The notes below the pieces were generated by a model. That model did not search any database, was not told where the DNA came from, and saw only the letters and a program-made list of their open reading frames with translations. This document shows, piece by piece, positions 60,367 to 64,000 of a stretch of DNA of 64,000 nucleotides. A program made the position numbers and the translations under genes. The DNA comes from Streptomyces sp. R41. Lineage in GTDB: Bacteria; Actinomycetota; Actinomycetes; Streptomycetales; Streptomycetaceae. The stretch lies in contig NZ_CP163443.1 in the NCBI RefSeq assembly GCF_041053055.1, forward strand, positions 3,596,001-3,660,000. The letters are read 5' to 3'. Each line of letters starts with the position of its first letter. Positions within the stretch are counted from its first letter, which is position 1.

Positions 60367-60421
60367 CAAAGCATCGTACGGTCGTTTCCCGGGCACTCCG
60401 GGATCGGCACCCGGAGCACTG

Positions 60422-60526
60422 TCACCTGCGCTTCGCGACCCGCACCCCGCGCACCCTCACCGGCGCTTCGCGACCCGCAGCCGGAGCACCCTCACCGGCG
60501 CTTCGGAACCGGCACCCGCACCAGAT
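60422..60526. repeat. Three 35-bp tandem copies of the rnz 3' end
   Basis: Units start at 60422, 60457 and 60492. The third is the true rnz ending (stop TCA at 60492, then GCGCTTCGGAACCGGCAC); the first two are near copies such as TCACCGGCGCTTCGCGACCC in the gap before the deaminase gene. Confidence 0.9.
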
Positions 60527-61397
60527 CGTGCGCCACGGTCAGCTCCCCCTCGAACCCCGCGGCCCGAGCCTGCCGCTCGAACTCGTCGGGCTCGGAGTAG
60601 CGCTGGCTGAAGTGGGTGAGCACGAGATGCCGTACGCCGGCCTCCACGGCCACGCGTCCCGCCTGACCTGCCGTCAAGTGCCCGTGATCGACGGCGAGTT
60701 GCTCGTCCTCGTCGAGGAACGTCGACTCGATGACCAGCAGGTCGCACCCTTCGGCGAGCGCGTACACTCCCTCGCACATCCGGGTGTCCATGACGAACGC
60801 GAACCGCTGCCCGCGCCGCACCTCGCTGACGTCGTCGAGGGACACCCCGTGGAGCGAGCCCTCCCGCTGCAGACGCCCGACGTCGGGCCCCCTGATACCG
60901 CGCTCGGCGAGCCGCTCGGGAAGTATCCGCCGCCCGTCCGGCTCGACCAGCCGGTACCCGAACGACTCCACGGGGTGGGAGAGCCTGCGGGCCTCCAAGG
61001 TGTACGAGGGCGTGGTCGCGAGCACACCGTCGACCTCGATCGGCGCTTCCGTCAGCGCGACGGTCTCGCGGTAGGCGGTCGCATACCGCAGCCGGTCGAA
61101 GAACCGCTGCCCGGAGCGCGGATAGTGGGCGGTCACCTCGTGCGGCACGCGGTCGAGGTTGATGCGCTGGATCACGCCGGCGAGCCCGAGTGAATGGTCC
61201 CCGTGGAAGTGGGTGACACAGATCCGGTGCAGGTCGTGCGCGGCGACTCCGGCACGCAGCATCTGGCGCTGCGTGCCCTCGCCGGGGTCGAAGAGCAGTC
61301 CCTCGCCGTCCCACCGCAGCAGATAGCCGTTGTGGTTGCGATGCCGGGTCGGGACCTGGCTGGCGGTGCCGAGGACCACCAATTCACGTACGGACAA
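60492..61397 (-). CDS. rnz: Ribonuclease Z
   Basis: A 301-residue metallo-beta-lactamase-fold endonuclease that trims tRNA 3' ends. The metal motif is [10 protein letters not shown], with further ligands in [10 protein letters not shown] and LTHFSQRY. The start appears to be TTG 61397 ([14 protein letters not shown]), which keeps the full N-terminal strand; later starts would remove it. It follows the HIT gene by six bases, so they are co-transcribed. Confidence 0.95.
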   Translation of the reverse strand: MSVRELVVLGTASQVPTRHRNHNGYLLRWDGEGLLFDPGEGTQRQMLRAGVAAHDLHRICVTHFHGDHSLGLAGVIQRINLDRVPHEVTAHYPRSGQRFFDRLRYATAYRETVALTEAPIEVDGVLATTPSYTLEARRLSHPVESFGYRLVEPDGRRILPERLAERGIRGPDVGRLQREGSLHGVSLDDVSEVRRGQRFAFVMDTRMCEGVYALAEGCDLLVIESTFLDEDEQLAVDHGHLTAGQAGRVAVEAGVRHLVLTHFSQRYSEPDEFERQARAAGFEGELTVAHDLVRVPVPKRR

Positions 61398-61403
61398 GGT
61401 CGG

Positions 61404-61757
61404 TTACCCCGGGGGCCACTGCATACCGCGGCCGCCCAGCACGTGGGCGTGCGCGTGGAAGACGGTCTGGCCCGCGCCGCTGCCGGTGTTGAACACGACC
61501 CGGTAGCTCTCCAGTTTGTCCTCGGCCGCCACCTCGGCGGACTCGCGCAGCAGGTCCGCGGCGATGCCGGGTTCGGCGTCCGCCAGCGCAGCCGCGTTCG
61601 GGTAGTGCACCTTGGGGATGACCAGGACGTGGCTGGGCGCCTGAGGGTTTATGTCACGGAAGGCGACGGTCGTCTCCGTCTCCCGGACCACGGTCGCCGG
61701 AATGTGCCCCGCGACGATCTTGCAGAACAAGCAGTCGTCCTGCGGCTCTCCCGCCAT
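61404..61757 (-). CDS. HIT-family nucleotide-binding hydrolase
   Basis: A 117-residue Hint-like protein with the histidine triad HAHAHVLGG near the end, and CLFCKIVAGHIP at the start, where two Cys may bind zinc. Hint proteins hydrolyse AMP-lysine or aminoacyl-adenylates. ATG 61757. First gene of the HIT-rnz pair. Confidence 0.95.
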   Translation of the reverse strand: MAGEPQDDCLFCKIVAGHIPATVVRETETTVAFRDINPQAPSHVLVIPKVHYPNAAALADAEPGIAADLLRESAEVAAEDKLESYRVVFNTGSGAGQTVFHAHAHVLGGRGMQWPPG

Positions 61758-61888
61758 GCGTGTGCCTCCTCACGCCAGCCGATCATTACGTCCGCATGCT
61801 ATCGGCCCGACAGAGCGGGCGGCTTACGGCTCTGCCGCCGCGCGGGGCTGTGCCGGACGCCCGGGACTCCGCCGGCGTCCGGACCCCG

Positions 61889-61910
61889 CGCCCGCCCGAA
61901 AGGGCGGGCG
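61889..61910 (-). terminator. Hairpin after the tricorn gene
   Basis: CGCCCGCCC (61889-61897), GAAA loop, GGGCGGGCG (61902-61910): a 9-bp all-GC stem located 54 bases past the stop of the tricorn gene. Confidence 0.75.
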
Positions 61911-61963
61911 GGGAACATCCGCCGCGCAGCGGTGGATCACCCCCGCCACCGTGGCGGCACAGG

Positions 61964-64000
61964 TCACAGCGGTGGCAGAGCGGGCGCAGCCTTCGCCGGG
62001 TTCTCCGTGAGGGCCGCCAGGGCGATCCGGATCGCCTCGTCGAGCTGGGTGTCGCGTCCGGCGGCGTAGTCCTGTGGAGCCTGGACGACCTCGACGTCGG
62101 GGTCGACACCGTGGTTCTCGACGCCCCACTCGTAACCCTCCAGCCAGAAGGCGTACTTGGGCTGGGTGACGAGCGTGCCGTCGACGAGCCGGTAGCGGCT
62201 GTCGATGCCGATCACACCGCCCCAGGTGCGCGTGCCGACCACGGGCCCGATCCCGAGCGCCTTGATCGCCGCGTTGACGATGTCGCCGTCCGAACCGGAG
62301 AACTCGTTGGCGACGGCGACGACCGGGCCACGCGGCGCGTCCTCCGGGTAGCTGTACGGGCGCAGGCCGCGCGGCAGGTCCCAGCCGACGATCCGCCGCG
62401 CCAGCTTCTCGACGACGAGCTGGGAGGTGTGCCCGCCGCGGTTCTCGCGGACGTCCACGACCAGCCCCTCCCGGGCCACCTCGATGCGCAGATCGCGGTG
62501 GAGCTGGGCCCACCCGGAGCCGACCATGTCCGGCACGTGCAGATACCCGAGGCGGCCCCCGGACTGCTCGTGGACGTAGGCCCGCCGGTCCGCCACCCAC
62601 GCGTGGTACCGCAGCGGCTCCTCGTCCGCGAGCGGGACGACGACCGCATGACGTGGATCGCCGCCTCCCGAGGGCGAGATGGTCAGCTCCACCGGCTTGC
62701 CCGCCGTGCCGACGAGCAGCGGCCCGGGCCCGGCCACCGGGTCCACCGGCTGCCCGGCGACCGCGACGATCGCGTCCCCGGCGCGCACCGCGACCCCGGG
62801 CGCGGCGAGCGGCGCCCGCGCGTCCGGGTCGGAGGTCTCGGACGGGAGGATCCGGTCGATGCGCCAACTGCCGTCCCCATGACGGGAGATGTCCGCGCCG
62901 AGCAGCCCCTGCGCCCGGTCGCCGCCGCCCCCTCCGCCGCGCGGCATGACGTACGCGTGCGAGGTGCCGAGCTCGCCGTGCACCTCCCAGAGCAGGTCGA
63001 CGAGGTCGTCGTGCGTGGCGACCCGTTCGAGAACCGGCCGATAGCGGTCGAGTACGGCGTCCCAGTCGACCCCGCCCAGGTCGGGCCGCCAGAAGTTGTC
63101 CCGCATGAGGCGGCCCGTCTCGTCGTACATCTGCCGCCACTCGGCGACCGGGTCGACGGTCTGCCGGACCCGCGACAGATCGACGGTGATGTTCGTGTCG
63201 CTCTCGTCGTCGTTCGAGGCGCGCCGGTCGCTGGGTACGACCTTGAGCTTGCCGTCGGTCCACAGCAGGACCCGCTTGCCGTCGCCGCTGACGGCGAAGT
63301 GGTCGGCGTCGGCGGCGAGATGCTCGATGCGCTGCTGGACGAGGTCGTACCGCTCCAGCTCGGTCTGCGGGTCCGGGTCGTCGGGGGTGGCGCGGGAGGC
63401 GCCGAGCACACCGCGGACGGGGTGCCGCAGCCACAGCAGCCCGTCCTTGGCGGCGCGCAGCGTCGAGTAGCGGGCCGCCTCGACGGGGAACGGCACGATC
63501 CGGTCGGCGAGCCCGTCGAGGTCGATGCGGGTCGTGGGGGTGCCCTCGCTGTCAGGCGTCTCGTCCTTGTCCGGCGCCTCGAAGGGGCGGCCGTGCCGCT
63601 GCGGCCCGAAGGGGGACGGCGTGGTCGCGGCCAGGGTGATCAGGTAGGGCCGCGAGCCGCCCACGAACGCCAGGTCGAAGACGTGCTCGTCGTAGACGGG
63701 GTCGAACGCGCGCGCCGAGAGGAAGGCGAGGTGCTTGCCGTCGAGCGTGAACGCGGGCTCGTAGTCCCGGAACCGGAGCGGGGTCGCCTCGGTCACCGAC
63801 AGGTCGGCGGTGTTGGCCAGCTTGAGCTGGCGCAGCGGGCGCGGCCCGGGGTGCGACCAGGCGAGCCAGGCCGAGTCGGGCGAGAAGACAAGCCCGCTGA
63901 CCTCACCGTCCTCGCTGCGGTCGACCTCGCGCACCTCGCCGCTCTCCCGCTCGACGAGCAGCACGCGTCCGTCGTGCGAGGCGACGGCGGCGCGGCTCCC
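61964..64000 (-). CDS. Tricorn-type S41 protease, C-terminal part
   Basis: Partial: the frame stays open to the right edge, so the N-terminus and most of the first beta-propeller are missing; 678 residues are present of a protein usually above 1000. The visible order is the end of a propeller (SHDGRVLLVERESGE, LRFRDYEPAFTLDGKHLAFL), a helical core with the catalytic Ser-His in LGTSHAYVMP, a PDZ domain (about GDAIVAVAGQPV), and the S41 domain with the nucleophile in ANEFSGSDGDI and acidic end VENHGVDPDVEV. It degrades peptides downstream of the proteasome. Confidence 0.93.
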   Translation of the reverse strand, partial: GSRAAVASHDGRVLLVERESGEVREVDRSEDGEVSGLVFSPDSAWLAWSHPGPRPLRQLKLANTADLSVTEATPLRFRDYEPAFTLDGKHLAFLSARAFDPVYDEHVFDLAFVGGSRPYLITLAATTPSPFGPQRHGRPFEAPDKDETPDSEGTPTTRIDLDGLADRIVPFPVEAARYSTLRAAKDGLLWLRHPVRGVLGASRATPDDPDPQTELERYDLVQQRIEHLAADADHFAVSGDGKRVLLWTDGKLKVVPSDRRASNDDESDTNITVDLSRVRQTVDPVAEWRQMYDETGRLMRDNFWRPDLGGVDWDAVLDRYRPVLERVATHDDLVDLLWEVHGELGTSHAYVMPRGGGGGGDRAQGLLGADISRHGDGSWRIDRILPSETSDPDARAPLAAPGVAVRAGDAIVAVAGQPVDPVAGPGPLLVGTAGKPVELTISPSGGGDPRHAVVVPLADEEPLRYHAWVADRRAYVHEQSGGRLGYLHVPDMVGSGWAQLHRDLRIEVAREGLVVDVRENRGGHTSQLVVEKLARRIVGWDLPRGLRPYSYPEDAPRGPVVAVANEFSGSDGDIVNAAIKALGIGPVVGTRTWGGVIGIDSRYRLVDGTLVTQPKYAFWLEGYEWGVENHGVDPDVEVVQAPQDYAAGRDTQLDEAIRIALAALTENPAKAAPALPPL

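Overview
The window is a piece of a Streptomyces chromosome. The DNA is very G+C-rich with strongly G/C-ending codons, GTG starts are common, many genes are translationally coupled (ATGA, GTGA or TGATG overlaps), and the families are typical of the genus (XRE/DUF397 pairs, NarL-type two-component pairs, MmyB-type regulators, DHA2 exporters). The order glyS - znuACB - zur - uppS - recO, with era, a CorC-type protein, ybeY and phoH further on, is a known actinobacterial core block, here widened by accessory genes. No rRNA, tRNA, CRISPR array, transposase or integrase was recognised.

Layout. 0.1-7.3 kb: a DHA2 exporter, a leaderless-looking family 3 solute-binding protein, an aldo/keto reductase with a TetR regulator, a secreted GH18 chitinase behind a DasR-type promoter and a heptamer repeat array, and a second DHA2 exporter. 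7.5-14.4 kb: glyS, the Zur-regulated zinc importer znuACB with zur, then uppS and recO; recO has a duplicated copy of its own 5' end upstream. 14.4-22 kb: DUF1266 protein, a WhiJ-like XRE/DUF397 locus, a two-component system divergent from an ABC exporter, a small tyrosine phosphatase and a GntR/FadR regulator.

22-30.6 kb: a probable scavenging locus. It holds a GntR regulator, a Dpp/Sat-type ABC importer with a fused permease-ATPase, a DapA/NanA-family aldolase and a convergent secreted sialidase. A near-identical 21-bp element lies at both promoters. Sialic acid use is the best inference, but substrate specificity is unproven. 30.6-35.9 kb: MMPL exporter with a two-component pair whose kinase has a hexapeptide-repeat tail, and a TerB-like protein. 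36-39.5 kb: leuA with a leucine-rich leader peptide, then an intracellular protealysin-like M4 protease with its emfourin inhibitor. 39.6-45 kb: GH1 beta-glucosidase with an MFS transporter, an SDR with a divergent XRE regulator, and a small secreted protein.

45.4-55 kb: amtB-glnK under a GlnR-like box, era, DinB protein, cytidine-deaminase-like pseudoenzyme, XRE/exporter pair, MmcQ, CorC/HlyC, ybeY, phoH. 55-64 kb: PfkB kinase, glucarate dehydratase, an MFS transporter, an adenosine/adenine deaminase, RNase Z, a HIT protein and the C-terminal two thirds of a tricorn protease running off the right edge.

The least expected signal is structural. At least eight genes have short tandem duplications spanning or starting at their stop codon (periods 14-36 bp), and two junctions in the ABC importer operon carry multiplied stop/start overlaps that create chains of coupled mini-ORFs. 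Two dispersed intergenic repeat families also recur, one with a nested 36-bp insertion.
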